A stretch of 53,400 nucleotides of DNA from Firmicutes bacterium ADurb.Bin248 (GTDB lineage: Bacteria > Bacillota > Clostridia > Christensenellales > CAG-138). The stretch is from the NCBI GenBank assembly GCA_002069725.1, contig MWBW01000014.1:1-53400 (forward strand). Reading direction: 5' to 3'. Shown piece by piece: positions 25,373-34,068 of this stretch. Each line of letters opens with the position of its first letter. The stretch's first letter is position 1. The translations under genes were made by a program, and so were the position numbers. Under the pieces are notes generated by a model. The model was not told the DNA's origin and ran no database searches. It was given only the letters and a program-made list of their open reading frames with translations.

Positions 25373-26500
25373 TTAATCGCACGCGAGGACCGTCCGCGCC
25401 TTCTCCCCGCGCAGCTTGCGGATCGCCTCGGTGAGCATTGGCGTCACCTTAAACAGGTCGCCGCAGATGCCGTAATCCGCGATCTCGAATATGGGCGCGT
25501 TCGGGTTCTTGTTGACGGCGATGACGCACTCGGAGTCCTGCATGCCCGCCTTGTGCTGTATGGCGCCGGAAATGCCCAGCGCGACGTACACCTTGGGGTG
25601 CACGGTCTTGCCCGTCTGCCCGACCTGATGGTCGGCCGAGAGCCAGCCGGAGTCTATGACCGCGCGCGAGCCGCCCACCACGCCGCCGAGTTCCGCGGCG
25701 AGCTCCTCCGCGAGCCTGAGGCCGAGCTCTGTGTTCTTGCCGATGCCGCGCCCGACGGACACGACGTATTCCGCGCCCACGAGATCGACGATCTTCCTGG
25801 CGGCCTTGACCACCTCGACGACCTCGGTTTGTATGTCCGCGTCGGAAAGCTCGACCTTCGCGCGCACGATCTCGACCGCGTCGGCCTTCTCCTCGCAGAA
25901 GGGGGCCTTGCGCATGACGCCCGGGCGCACCGTCGCCATGGCGGGGCGGAAGCGCGGGCAGATGATCGAGGCCATCAGGTGGCCGCCGAAGGCGGGGCGC
26001 GTCATCTTGAGGTTGCGGTCGTTTTCATCCACGGCCATGCCGGCGACGTCGAGCGTCGAATTCTCCCTGAGGAATTCGAGGTATTTGCCCACGCCCACGT
26101 CGAGGTGCGTGCAATCGGCGCAAAGGCCTGTGTGCAGACGCGCCGCGCAGCGCGGGCCGAGGTCGCGCCCTATGGTGGACGCGCCTATGAGGAACACCTC
26201 GGGCTTATACTCCCTGATCGCGTCGCAGACGACCTTCGCGTAGGCGTCGGTCGTGTAGGTCGCGAGTTTCGGGTGCTCGCAGAGTATGATCTTATCCGCG
26301 CCGTAGCCCGCCAGCTCGCGGCAGAGGCACTCGACCCCGTCGCCCAGAAGCAGGCCGCAAAGCTGCACGCCCAGCTCGTCGGCGAGCTTGCGCCCTTCGG
26401 AAATGAGCTCGAAGTCCGTGGGCATGAGCTTGCCCTCGCGCTGTTCGCAGAACACCCAGACATCCTTGAAGGCGCCTATATCCATGCTGTTGTAAGACAT
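25373..26500 (-). CDS. etfA: Electron transfer flavoprotein alpha subunit
   Basis: 375 aa. The N-terminal domain is followed by the FAD-binding C-terminal domain (GGVVGGSRAVIDSGWLSADH, then QVGQTGKTVHPKVYVALGIS and GAIQHKAGMQDSECVIAVNK). It forms a dimer with EtfB and passes electrons with the acyl-CoA dehydrogenase encoded two genes upstream. In clostridial butyrate formation such Bcd-Etf complexes bifurcate electrons from NADH to crotonyl-CoA and ferredoxin; that is inferred here. Last gene of the lysine operon; an intrinsic terminator was not found, only the repeat array. Confidence 0.96.
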   Translation of the reverse strand: MSYNSMDIGAFKDVWVFCEQREGKLMPTDFELISEGRKLADELGVQLCGLLLGDGVECLCRELAGYGADKIILCEHPKLATYTTDAYAKVVCDAIREYKPEVFLIGASTIGRDLGPRCAARLHTGLCADCTHLDVGVGKYLEFLRENSTLDVAGMAVDENDRNLKMTRPAFGGHLMASIICPRFRPAMATVRPGVMRKAPFCEEKADAVEIVRAKVELSDADIQTEVVEVVKAARKIVDLVGAEYVVSVGRGIGKNTELGLRLAEELAAELGGVVGGSRAVIDSGWLSADHQVGQTGKTVHPKVYVALGISGAIQHKAGMQDSECVIAVNKNPNAPIFEIADYGICGDLFKVTPMLTEAIRKLRGEKARTVLACD

Positions 26501-26519
26501 GATTCCCCTCTCCTCTCAA

Positions 26520-27320
26520 TCAGATGATGTGCTTGGCGGCGAGCATGCCGGCAAGCTTCTCGCAATCGGCCTTGTCCGCGCCCTCAAGCATCATGCCGAC
26601 GCCTTTGGGAGGCGGCGTGAAGGACTTGAATATGTTCGTGGGCGAGCCCTTCAGGCCGATGGTGGTCGCATCGATCAGAGGTTCATCCTTGAGCGCCTCG
26701 TAGTCGAACACCGCGACAGATTTTTGGTTGCACTCGAATATGCCCGCCACGCTCATGTAGCGCGGGGCGTTGAGCTCCTTGATGCAGGTGATCAGGCAGG
26801 GCGTCTTGACCTTCACGGTCATGTAGCCGTCCTCGAGCATGCGGCGGACGGTGAGCGTGCCGCCGGTCTTCTTCAGCTCGGCGCAATAGGTGACCTGCGG
26901 GATGCCGAGCTTCTCGGCGATCTGCGGGCCGACCTGCGCGGTGTCGCCGTCGATGGCCTGGCGGCCGCAGAGCACGATGTCGTCCTTGTCGAGGCCGATC
27001 TTGTGGATGGCCGCGGCGAGTATCTGGCTCGTGGCGTAGGTGTCCGAGCCGCCGAACTCGCGCCCGGAAACCAGCACGCCCTCGTCCGCGCCCATTGCGA
27101 TGAGCTCCCTCAACATTTTCGCCGCGGGCGCCGGGCCCATGGAGATCACGATAACCTTGCAGCCGGTCTCATCCTTGAGTTTGAGCGCCGCCTCGACGGC
27201 GTTCATATCGTCGGGGTTGGTGATGGTGGGCATGGAGGCGCGGTTCAGCGTGCCGTCCGGGTTAACCGCCACCTTGCCGGACGTATCCGGGACCTGCTTT
27301 ACACAAACGATGATCTTCAT
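26520..27320 (-). CDS. etfB: Electron transfer flavoprotein beta subunit
   Basis: 266 aa; MKIIVCVKQVPDTSGKVAVN start, and the nucleotide-binding signature CGRQAIDGDTAQVGPQIAEK. The C-terminal arm (TTIGLKGSPTNIFKSFTPPP) reaches toward EtfA. It lies 10 nt after the acyl-CoA dehydrogenase gene and 19 nt before etfA, so the three form the butyryl-CoA-forming unit. Confidence 0.97.
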   Translation of the reverse strand: MKIIVCVKQVPDTSGKVAVNPDGTLNRASMPTITNPDDMNAVEAALKLKDETGCKVIVISMGPAPAAKMLRELIAMGADEGVLVSGREFGGSDTYATSQILAAAIHKIGLDKDDIVLCGRQAIDGDTAQVGPQIAEKLGIPQVTYCAELKKTGGTLTVRRMLEDGYMTVKVKTPCLITCIKELNAPRYMSVAGIFECNQKSVAVFDYEALKDEPLIDATTIGLKGSPTNIFKSFTPPPKGVGMMLEGADKADCEKLAGMLAAKHII

Positions 27321-27330
27321 GGCTGCCTCC

Positions 27331-28503
27331 TTAATTCACGCCGAGGTTCGCGGAGATGACCATGCGCTGAACCTCGCTCGTGCCTTCATATATCTCGGTG
27401 ATCTTCGCGTCGCGCATCAGGCGCTCCACGGGATACTCGCGCATGTAGCCGTAGCCGCCGAAGAGCTGCACGGCCCTGCGCGTGACGTCGCTGGCGGCCT
27501 CTGAGGCGAAAAGCTTGGCCATCGAGGCGTCTATGGAATAGCCCTCGGCCTTGCCCCCGCAGGCTTCCGCGTCCATGTGCGCCTGCTTCTTCATCGCGGC
27601 GGCGTAGACGAGGTATTGCGCGGCCTTCATGCGCGTGTGCATATCGGCAAGCTGGAACTGCGTGTTCTGAAACTCGCTGATGCGCTTGCCGAACTGCTTG
27701 CGCTCCTTAACATACTTTATGGTTTCCTCCACCGCGCCCTCGCCCAGGCCCAGCGCCTGCGCGCCTATGCCGATGCGGCCGCCGTCGAGCGTTTTCATGG
27801 CGATGGAGAAACCGCGCCCGTCCTTGCCCAGGAGGTTCTCTTTGGGGACGACGCAGTTGTCGAAGATCAATTCGCGCGTCGAGCTGGCGCGGATGCCCAT
27901 TTTCCTTTCCTCTTTGCCCACCGAGAAGCCCGGGAAGACCTTCTCGACGATGAACGCGCTGATGCCCCGGGTGCCCTTGGATTTGTCCGTCATGGCGAAG
28001 ATGATGTACACGTCCGCGTAGCCCGCGTTCGTGATGAAGATCTTGGTGCCGTTGAGCACGTAGTGATCCCCCTCGAGTACGGCCGTGGTCTGCTGGCCGG
28101 AGGCGTCGGTGCCGGCGTCCGGCTCGGTGAGGCCGAACGCGCCGATCCACTCGCCCGAACAGAGTTTGGGCAGGTATTTTTCCTTCTGCGCCTCGGTGCC
28201 GTTCTCGTAGATGGGCGCGCAGCAAAGCGAGGTGTGCGCCGATACGATGACCGCCGTCGTGCCGCAGACCTTGCCCATCTCCTCCACGCACATGGCGTAG
28301 GCGAGCATGTCTCCGCCCGCTCCGCCGTACTTTTTCGGGAAGGGGATGCCGAGCATGCCGTAGCGGCCGAGCTTTTTGACGAGCTCGACCGGGAAGCGCT
28401 CCTGCTCGTCGATTTCGGCCGCGACGGGCCTCACCTCGTTCTCGGCGAACGCGCGGTACATCTCGCGCAGCATCTCATGCTCTTTGGACAGACTGAAATC
28501 CAT
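27331..28503 (-). CDS. Acyl-CoA dehydrogenase, probable butyryl-CoA dehydrogenase
   Basis: 390 aa. Standard three-domain fold: MDFSLSKEHEMLREMYRAFA, the FAD-binding FGLTEPDAGTDASGQQT, and the end LFGGYGYMREYPVERLMRDA with ITEIYEGTSEVQRM containing the catalytic Glu. Placed with crotonyl-CoA-producing genes and etfBA, it most likely reduces crotonyl-CoA to butyryl-CoA (Bcd). It starts 41 nt after hbd. Substrate chain length cannot be read from sequence alone. Confidence 0.94.
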   Translation of the reverse strand: MDFSLSKEHEMLREMYRAFAENEVRPVAAEIDEQERFPVELVKKLGRYGMLGIPFPKKYGGAGGDMLAYAMCVEEMGKVCGTTAVIVSAHTSLCCAPIYENGTEAQKEKYLPKLCSGEWIGAFGLTEPDAGTDASGQQTTAVLEGDHYVLNGTKIFITNAGYADVYIIFAMTDKSKGTRGISAFIVEKVFPGFSVGKEERKMGIRASSTRELIFDNCVVPKENLLGKDGRGFSIAMKTLDGGRIGIGAQALGLGEGAVEETIKYVKERKQFGKRISEFQNTQFQLADMHTRMKAAQYLVYAAAMKKQAHMDAEACGGKAEGYSIDASMAKLFASEAASDVTRRAVQLFGGYGYMREYPVERLMRDAKITEIYEGTSEVQRMVISANLGVN

Positions 28504-28544
28504 GTTGCTCTCTCCTGATGATCGTAATTATTTGAACAGGGTAG

Positions 28545-29393
28545 TCACCTGTAGTCGAACACGCCTTTGCCGGTTTTCCTGCCCAGCGTCCCCGCGCGCA
28601 CGAGCTGGCGCAGCTTCGGATGCGGCCTGTACTTGCCGTCCCCCGTCTCACGATGGAGCGTCTCCATGATGGAAAGCACCACGTCGAGGCCGACCAGGTC
28701 CGCAAGCGCGAGCGGCCCCATCGGGTGGTTGCAGCCGAGCTTCATGGCGGCGTCGATGTCCGCCGCGCTCGCGACCCCCTCCGCCCAGATGCCGACGGCC
28801 TCGTTGAGCATGGGGATGAGCAGGCGGTTCACCACGAACCCGGGCGCCTCGTTGACCTCGACCGGGGTCTTGCCTATGGCCTCCGCCTCGGCTTTGACGA
28901 GCGCGAAGGTTTCATCCGATGTGAACGCGCCGCGGATGACCTCCACAAGCTTCATGACCGTCGCAGGGTTGAAGAAGTGCATGCCGACCACGCGCTGCGG
29001 GTTCGTCGCCGCGGAGGCGATCTCCGTAATCGAGATGGAGCTCGTGTTGGAGGCGAGCACCGCCCCGGGCGCAAGCAGCTTTGAAAGCTCCGCGAAGAGC
29101 AGCTTCTTGACCTCCGCCCTCTCGACGATGGCCTCCACCGCGAGCTGCGCGCCGGCGCAGTCCGCAAGCTCCGTCGTGAAGGATATGTTTTCGAGAAGCT
29201 TATCCCTTTCCCCGGGCGCGAGCCTGCCCTTGGCCACGCTCCTCTCGAGCGCGCCCGTGAGCCGCGCCTTCGCGGCGGACACGATGGCTTCGCTGACGTC
29301 GCGGACGATCACGTTCCTTCCGGCCGAGGCGAAACACTGGGCGATATCGAGCCCCATGGTCCCCGCGCCGATCACCGCTACCTGTTCGAACAT
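28545..29393 (-). CDS. hbd: 3-hydroxybutyryl-CoA dehydrogenase
   Basis: 282 aa. The ATG at 29393 is preferred: GGAG lies 7 nt upstream; the ATG at 29399 overlaps the crt stop. NAD-binding GAGTMG (9-14), catalytic His139 (GMHFFNP), and the C-terminal helical domain (NRLLIPMLNEAVGIWAEGVA, then LGCNHPMGPLALADLVGLDV). It interconverts acetoacetyl-CoA and 3-hydroxybutyryl-CoA. The lysine route itself does not need this step, so it links the operon to acetyl-CoA-derived carbon. Confidence 0.95.
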   Translation of the reverse strand: MFEQVAVIGAGTMGLDIAQCFASAGRNVIVRDVSEAIVSAAKARLTGALERSVAKGRLAPGERDKLLENISFTTELADCAGAQLAVEAIVERAEVKKLLFAELSKLLAPGAVLASNTSSISITEIASAATNPQRVVGMHFFNPATVMKLVEVIRGAFTSDETFALVKAEAEAIGKTPVEVNEAPGFVVNRLLIPMLNEAVGIWAEGVASAADIDAAMKLGCNHPMGPLALADLVGLDVVLSIMETLHRETGDGKYRPHPKLRQLVRAGTLGRKTGKGVFDYR

Positions 29394-29395
29394 AC

Positions 29396-30172
29396 TCATT
29401 CTCCTTTGAATTCGGATTTGGGTTTCTTCTCGACGAAGGCCTGCATCGCCATCTTCTGGTCCGCCGTGCCGAAGCACGCGCCGAACAGCCGCGTCTCATA
29501 GTTTAAATCATTTGTTAAAAATCTGTCAACCCCTGTCGATATGGCAATTTTGCTGTTGCGCACCGCGACCGGCGCGTTGGCGGCGATGGCCTCCGCAAGG
29601 GCGAGCGCGTTTTCCATGAGTTTGTCGGCGGGATGCACCTCGCTCACCAATCCGATGCGCAGCGCCTCCGCCGCCGTGACGGGCGCGCCCTTTAAAATGA
29701 GCATCATGGCGTTGGAGGCGCCCACGGCGCGCGGGAGCCGCTGCGTGCCGCCGAAGCCCGGCGTGATGCCCAGCGTCACCTCGGGCTGGCCGAGCTTGGC
29801 GTTTTCCGAGGCGAGGCGTATGTCGCAGCACAGCGCAAGCTCCAGCCCGCCGCCGAGCGCGAAGCCGTTGATGGCCGCGATCACGGGGATTTCCATATCG
29901 TCCAGCTTCCTGAAAGCGCGGTGGCCCGCCTCGGCGAACGCGGCCGCCTGCGCCTGGTCGAGGTTCATCATTTCGGAGATGTCCGCCCCCGCGACGAACG
30001 CCTTGCCGGCGCCCGTGACGAGGAGCACGCGGATCTCGGGGTCGCTTTGCGCAAGTTCTGCGGCCTGCTCGATCTCGGCGAGCACAGCCGTGTTGAGTGC
30101 GTTGTATGCCTGAGGTCTGTTGAGCGTCATGATGCCGACATGTCCGCGCTTCTCAAGAAGTATGTATTCCAC
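29396..30172 (-). CDS. crt: Enoyl-CoA hydratase (crotonase)
   Basis: 258 aa. The GTG at 30172 is the start (VEYILLEKRGHVGIMTLNRP) with GGAG 8 nt upstream; it overlaps the kamE stop by one base. Catalytic glutamates E112 (GGGLELALCCDIRLA) and E132 (LGQPEVTLGITPGFGGTQRL) are present. It hydrates crotonyl-CoA reversibly. Together with hbd it makes crotonyl-CoA, the Kal product, exchangeable with the acetoacetyl-CoA pool. Confidence 0.95.
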   Translation of the reverse strand: MEYILLEKRGHVGIMTLNRPQAYNALNTAVLAEIEQAAELAQSDPEIRVLLVTGAGKAFVAGADISEMMNLDQAQAAAFAEAGHRAFRKLDDMEIPVIAAINGFALGGGLELALCCDIRLASENAKLGQPEVTLGITPGFGGTQRLPRAVGASNAMMLILKGAPVTAAEALRIGLVSEVHPADKLMENALALAEAIAANAPVAVRNSKIAISTGVDRFLTNDLNYETRLFGACFGTADQKMAMQAFVEKKPKSEFKGE

Positions 30173-30966
30173 TATGGTTTCTCCACCTTCCTTTTGATGA
30201 TTTCCGTGACGAAAAAGGATGCGACGTCGTCCGCGTATTTCTGGGGGCCGAAGCCCGCGTCGTAGCCGAGCTCCTTGGCGAGCTCGTGCGTGATGCGCGC
30301 GCCGCCGCAAACGACCACGAATCGTTCGCGAAGGCCTTCCGCCTCGAGCAGCTCGATGAGCTCCGTCAGGTTCTGGATATGCACCTCCTTCTGCGTGACG
30401 GTCTGGGAGACGAGCAGCACGTCCGCGTTGAGCTCGACCGCCTTTTTCACGAACTCCTCGTTGGGCACCTGCGCGCCGAGGTTGACCGCCTCGATCATCT
30501 CGTAGCGCTCGAGGCCGTAATGCCCGGCGAAGCCCTTGCGGTTCATGATGGCGTCGATGCCCACGGTGTGCGCGTCCGTGCCCGTGGAAGCGCCGACCAC
30601 GATGAGCTTGCGGCCGACGTTCGCGCGGATGCAGTCGTTGATCTCGTCCATGCCCATGGTTTCGGTCTCCACGGCTTGTACGCGGATGCCCGTATAATCC
30701 ACGCTGTGAGCGCAGGAGCCGTACACGACATAGAAAGTATAGTCCTTGTCCAGGGATTGGGCAAGCGCGACCGAAGGCTCCGGGAAGCCCATGAGCCGCG
30801 CAAGCTGCCGCGCGGCCTCCTGCCCCCTGTCGTCGTTCTTGACGGGCAGTGTGAAGCTCAACTGCACCTTGCCGTCGTTCATCGTGTCCCCGTAGGGACG
30901 AAGGCGGGTCAGATCCAGGGTTTTGTCGAAATCTCCCTTGTGCGTGTTGTAAAGACCGCTGCTCAT
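30172..30966 (-). CDS. kamE: Lysine 5,6-aminomutase beta subunit (B12-binding)
   Basis: 264 aa. The base-off cobalamin motif D131-A-H133-T-V-G136 and Lys144 (MNRKG) fall at the same residue numbers as the cobalt-ligating His133 and PLP-anchoring Lys144 known for the Clostridium sticklandii enzyme. With KamD it moves the terminal amino group of beta-lysine (or D-lysine) to C5 using adenosylcobalamin and PLP. Stop overlaps the crt GTG; start abuts kamD. Its reactivase genes are at 48188-50664. Confidence 0.97.
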   Translation of the reverse strand: MSSGLYNTHKGDFDKTLDLTRLRPYGDTMNDGKVQLSFTLPVKNDDRGQEAARQLARLMGFPEPSVALAQSLDKDYTFYVVYGSCAHSVDYTGIRVQAVETETMGMDEINDCIRANVGRKLIVVGASTGTDAHTVGIDAIMNRKGFAGHYGLERYEMIEAVNLGAQVPNEEFVKKAVELNADVLLVSQTVTQKEVHIQNLTELIELLEAEGLRERFVVVCGGARITHELAKELGYDAGFGPQKYADDVASFFVTEIIKRKVEKP

Positions 30967-32523
30967 TTAGAAGCGCACCCCCTTCATCAGCTCCACGAAC
31001 GGGTTGAAATACCCTTCGTCCTTCGTCACGACCCCGTCGAGCCCCTTGCCGCCCGTGCGGGAGCGCTTGATGTCCGCGAACGTGCCGCGCTCGAGCGTGC
31101 CGAACAGCCCTATGCTCTCCATTTCCGCGAGGAGCCCCGTCGCCTTAGCCAGCACCTCGTTGGCGCGGGTCTGCATGATGCCGCCGTCCTTAAAGACAAG
31201 CTCGTCGCCGAGGTCGTGCATCGTGCGGAAGATATACTGCGCGTTCTCGATGGAAAGCGCGCGGTCGCTCATGAAGGGCGTGTGGATCGCCTCGGTGAGC
31301 ATGCCAAGCAGGTGCAGCCTCTGCTTTGTGAGAATCGTCACGATGTTGAACAGCGCGTCCTGCACGTGCCCGCGGAAGATGTTGCCCGTCATGAACTTCG
31401 TGGGCGGCATGTACTTGAGCGGCGCGTCGGGAAAGATTTCGCGCGCCATCTGCGCCTGCGCGAGCTCGTAGAGGAAGCCGTTCTCGACGTCGGGCGCGAT
31501 TTCGAACGCGTGGCCCAGGCCCATCTGCTCCTCGGGAAGGCCCGCGCACAGCGCGAACTGCTCGTTGAGGAACTGCGAGGCGAGCACCGTGTGCGCCTCC
31601 TCGACGGCGTCCGCCGTGGTGAGGTAGTTGTCCTCGCCGGTGTTGATGATGACGCCGGCATACGAGTTGATCACGCGCGAGAAGAACTGGTCCACGATCG
31701 TGCGCTGCGGGTTGATGTCGCGGAAGAGTATGCCGTAGAGCGCGTCGTTGAGCATCACGTCGAGCCGTTCGAGCGCGCCCATGGCGGCGATCTCGGGCAT
31801 GCACAGGCCCGAACAGTAGTTGCACAGGCGGATGTAGCGCCCTTCCTCCTCGCCGGCCTCGTCGAGGGCTTTGCGCATGAGGCGGAAGTTCTCCTGCGTG
31901 GCGTAGGTGCCGCCGAAGCCCTCGGTGGTCGCGCCGTACGGAACGTAATCGAGAAGCGACTGCCCGGTCGTGCGGATGACGGCGATGATGTCCGCGCCCT
32001 GCTTGGCCGCGGCTTTGGCCTGCACGATATCCTCGTAGATGTTGCCCGTGGCGACGATGACGTAGAGGTAGGGGTCTGTCTTGTCGCCGAATTTCTCAAG
32101 ATACGCGCGGCGTTTGCCTACGTTTTGGCGGATGCGCGCGGCGGCGGCCTCGGCGACGGGCATGACGGCCGCGCGGACGTCCCGCTCCGGACGCGCCGGA
32201 AGGCGCGAAAGGTCGATTTCGCCGCGGTCGATCCCCTCGGCGATTTCCTGCGGGCCGAGCCCCGTTTCAAGCATGGCGCGCGCGATGTGCTGCGCCGCGC
32301 CGCCCGCGAGCAGGCCCTTTTCCTTGAGATGATCGACCACGGCGTTGGGCAGCGGCACGTCCATCTCGTTGACGCCGTCTATGCCGAGCAGCCGGCAGAC
32401 CGCGCGCTCGACGGTGACGGTGGTGTGCACGTCGATGAAGCGCTGCGTTTGTGCCGCGACGGCGGCCGCGCTCGCGCGCGCCTGGTCGACGAGGGAGCGG
32501 TTGAGGTTCAATTTGCTCTGCAT
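30967..32523 (-). CDS. kamD: Lysine 5,6-aminomutase alpha subunit
   Basis: 518 aa, normal length for KamD. The N-terminal segment (LNLNRSLVDQARASAAAVAA) and TIM-barrel strands such as YLYVIVATGNIYEDIVQAKA and GADIIAVIRTTGQSLLDYVP match the family. It supplies the barrel that binds substrate and adenosyl group while KamE carries B12. Converts L-beta-lysine to 3,5-diaminohexanoate. It starts 66 nt after kamA, whose gap contains only a short GC hairpin. Confidence 0.97.
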   Translation of the reverse strand: MQSKLNLNRSLVDQARASAAAVAAQTQRFIDVHTTVTVERAVCRLLGIDGVNEMDVPLPNAVVDHLKEKGLLAGGAAQHIARAMLETGLGPQEIAEGIDRGEIDLSRLPARPERDVRAAVMPVAEAAAARIRQNVGKRRAYLEKFGDKTDPYLYVIVATGNIYEDIVQAKAAAKQGADIIAVIRTTGQSLLDYVPYGATTEGFGGTYATQENFRLMRKALDEAGEEEGRYIRLCNYCSGLCMPEIAAMGALERLDVMLNDALYGILFRDINPQRTIVDQFFSRVINSYAGVIINTGEDNYLTTADAVEEAHTVLASQFLNEQFALCAGLPEEQMGLGHAFEIAPDVENGFLYELAQAQMAREIFPDAPLKYMPPTKFMTGNIFRGHVQDALFNIVTILTKQRLHLLGMLTEAIHTPFMSDRALSIENAQYIFRTMHDLGDELVFKDGGIMQTRANEVLAKATGLLAEMESIGLFGTLERGTFADIKRSRTGGKGLDGVVTKDEGYFNPFVELMKGVRF

Positions 32524-32589
32524 CGTTTTCCTCCCCTAAACGGTTCGCAGGGAAACGCCTTGCGGCGTTCCCCCGCTTCTTCATACGAA

Positions 32590-33873
32590 TCAGTCCTGTT
32601 TGTTCTCTTGCTTCTGCCTGTCGGCGTAACGCTCCTTGCGCAGAAGCTTGGTCGGCTCCAGGTACTTCTGGCCGACGCCCTCGGCGATGCCCGCCACGCC
32701 CGTTTTCGGGCGGACCTTGACCTTGCCCGTGCAGACGTCGCAGTGGCACTCGTCCTTATAGCACTCGGGCTCGGTGTAGGTCGTAATGACGCCCTCGAAG
32801 TTGCGCAGGATCACCTTTCGCGGAGTCTGGCTGATGACGTAGTTGGGCATAACCGGCGTCTTGCCGCCGCCGCCCGGCGCGTCCACGACGAAGGTCGGCA
32901 CGCAGAAGCCGCTCGTGTGGCCGCGAAGCGCCTCTATGATCTCGATGCCCTTCGACACGGGCGTGCGGAAGTGCGAAAGCCCCAGCGACGGATCGCAGAT
33001 GTAGATGTAGTACGGCCGCACGCGGATGCGCACGAGCTCGTTGACGAGCTTGAGCATGACGTTGGGGCAGTCGTTGACGCCCGCGAGCAGCACGCTCTGG
33101 TTGCCCAGGGGGATGCCCGCGTCGGCGAGCATGGCGCAGGCCTTCGCCGCCTCGACGGTAATCTCCTTCGGGTTGTTGAAATGCGTGTTGAGCCAGACGG
33201 GATGGTATTTTTTGAGCATGTCGCACAGGTGCTGCGTGATCCTCTGGGGCATCACGACGGGCGTGCGGGAGCCCAGGCGCACGATCTCCACGTGCGGGAT
33301 CTTGCGGATCTCGCTGATGATGTACTCGAGCATGTCGTCGCTGACCATCAGGCAGTCCCCGCCGGAAAGCAGCACGTCGCGCACCTCGGGGTGGTTGCGC
33401 ACGTAGTCGATGCAGCGGTCGATCTGCGCCTTGGGGACGGAGGCGTCGTGCTGGCCCGCGAAGCGGCGGCGCGTGCAGTGGCGGCAGTACATCGAGCACT
33501 GGTCCGTGATGAGCAGCAGCACGCGGTCCGGATAGCGGTGCGTCAGCCCCGGGCACGGGGAATCGATGTCCTCGTGCAGCGGGTCGGCATCCTCGTAGGG
33601 CGCGAATATGATTTCGTTTTCGGTCGGTATGGCCTGCTTGCGGATGGGATCGTACGGATCGTTCAAATCGATGAGGGAGAGGTAATACGGCGTGATGGCC
33701 ATGCGAAGCTTGCCGAGCGTCGCCGTGATGCCGTCCTCCTCCTCGGGGGTCAGTTTGATGTATTTCTTGAGGTCCTCGAGGGTTTCGACGCGGTTTGCGA
33801 CCTGCCAGCGCCAGTCGTTCCACTGTTCGTCCGGCACGTCGAGGAACAGGCCGTTTTCTCTGCTTTTTCTCAT
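32590..33873 (-). CDS. kamA: L-lysine 2,3-aminomutase
   Basis: 427 aa. ATG at 33873 with AAAGGAG 8 nt upstream; the longer frame to 34041 runs through a repeat. Radical SAM cysteines C126, C130, C133 (CSMYCRHC) follow the LLLITDQ strand. The PLP lysine lies in VVDAPGGGGKTPVMPNYV. C-terminal cysteines (CYKDECHCDVC) fit the zinc/dimer region of clostridial enzymes. It converts L-lysine to L-beta-lysine, the first step of lysine fermentation. Confidence 0.98.
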   Translation of the reverse strand: MRKSRENGLFLDVPDEQWNDWRWQVANRVETLEDLKKYIKLTPEEEDGITATLGKLRMAITPYYLSLIDLNDPYDPIRKQAIPTENEIIFAPYEDADPLHEDIDSPCPGLTHRYPDRVLLLITDQCSMYCRHCTRRRFAGQHDASVPKAQIDRCIDYVRNHPEVRDVLLSGGDCLMVSDDMLEYIISEIRKIPHVEIVRLGSRTPVVMPQRITQHLCDMLKKYHPVWLNTHFNNPKEITVEAAKACAMLADAGIPLGNQSVLLAGVNDCPNVMLKLVNELVRIRVRPYYIYICDPSLGLSHFRTPVSKGIEIIEALRGHTSGFCVPTFVVDAPGGGGKTPVMPNYVISQTPRKVILRNFEGVITTYTEPECYKDECHCDVCTGKVKVRPKTGVAGIAEGVGQKYLEPTKLLRKERYADRQKQENKQD

Positions 33874-33910
33874 GGTTCCTTCTCCTTTCAATGGTTGGGG
33901 GGAGGATATC

Positions 33911-34008
33911 AGGGGGACGGTTCTGTTTGTTCGACGGTTCAGTTTATCCAAGGTAAGCCAATATACATAGGATTCATGATTTCCCCGAACAAGCAGAACC
34001 GTCCCCCT
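33911..34008. repeat. Long imperfect palindrome (REP/MITE-like) between kdd and kamA
   Basis: Arms of 22 bp beginning GGGGGACGGTTCTG and ending CAGAACCGTCCCCC, with one mismatch, flank a loop of about 54 nt. The motif resembles GGGGACGGTTCTG-type palindromes that occur as dispersed repeats in several anaerobes and that are linked to Y1 (IS200/REP) transposases; that link is from memory and is not shown here. In RNA it would form a long hairpin inside the lysine operon. Confidence 0.8.
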
Positions 34009-34025
34009 TCGTTCCCGCGTTCCCC

Positions 34026-34058
34026 GATTGTCAATTGTCAATTATCAATTGTCAATTG
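34026..34058. repeat. GTCAATT heptad array after kdd
   Basis: Four GTCAATT-like units (one is ATCAATT), starting with GATT, 11 nt past the kdd stop. Same unit as at 20585-20612 and 25337-25370. Read on the minus strand each unit contains TTGACA. Confidence 0.85.
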
Positions 34059-34068
34059 CCCAATCGTC

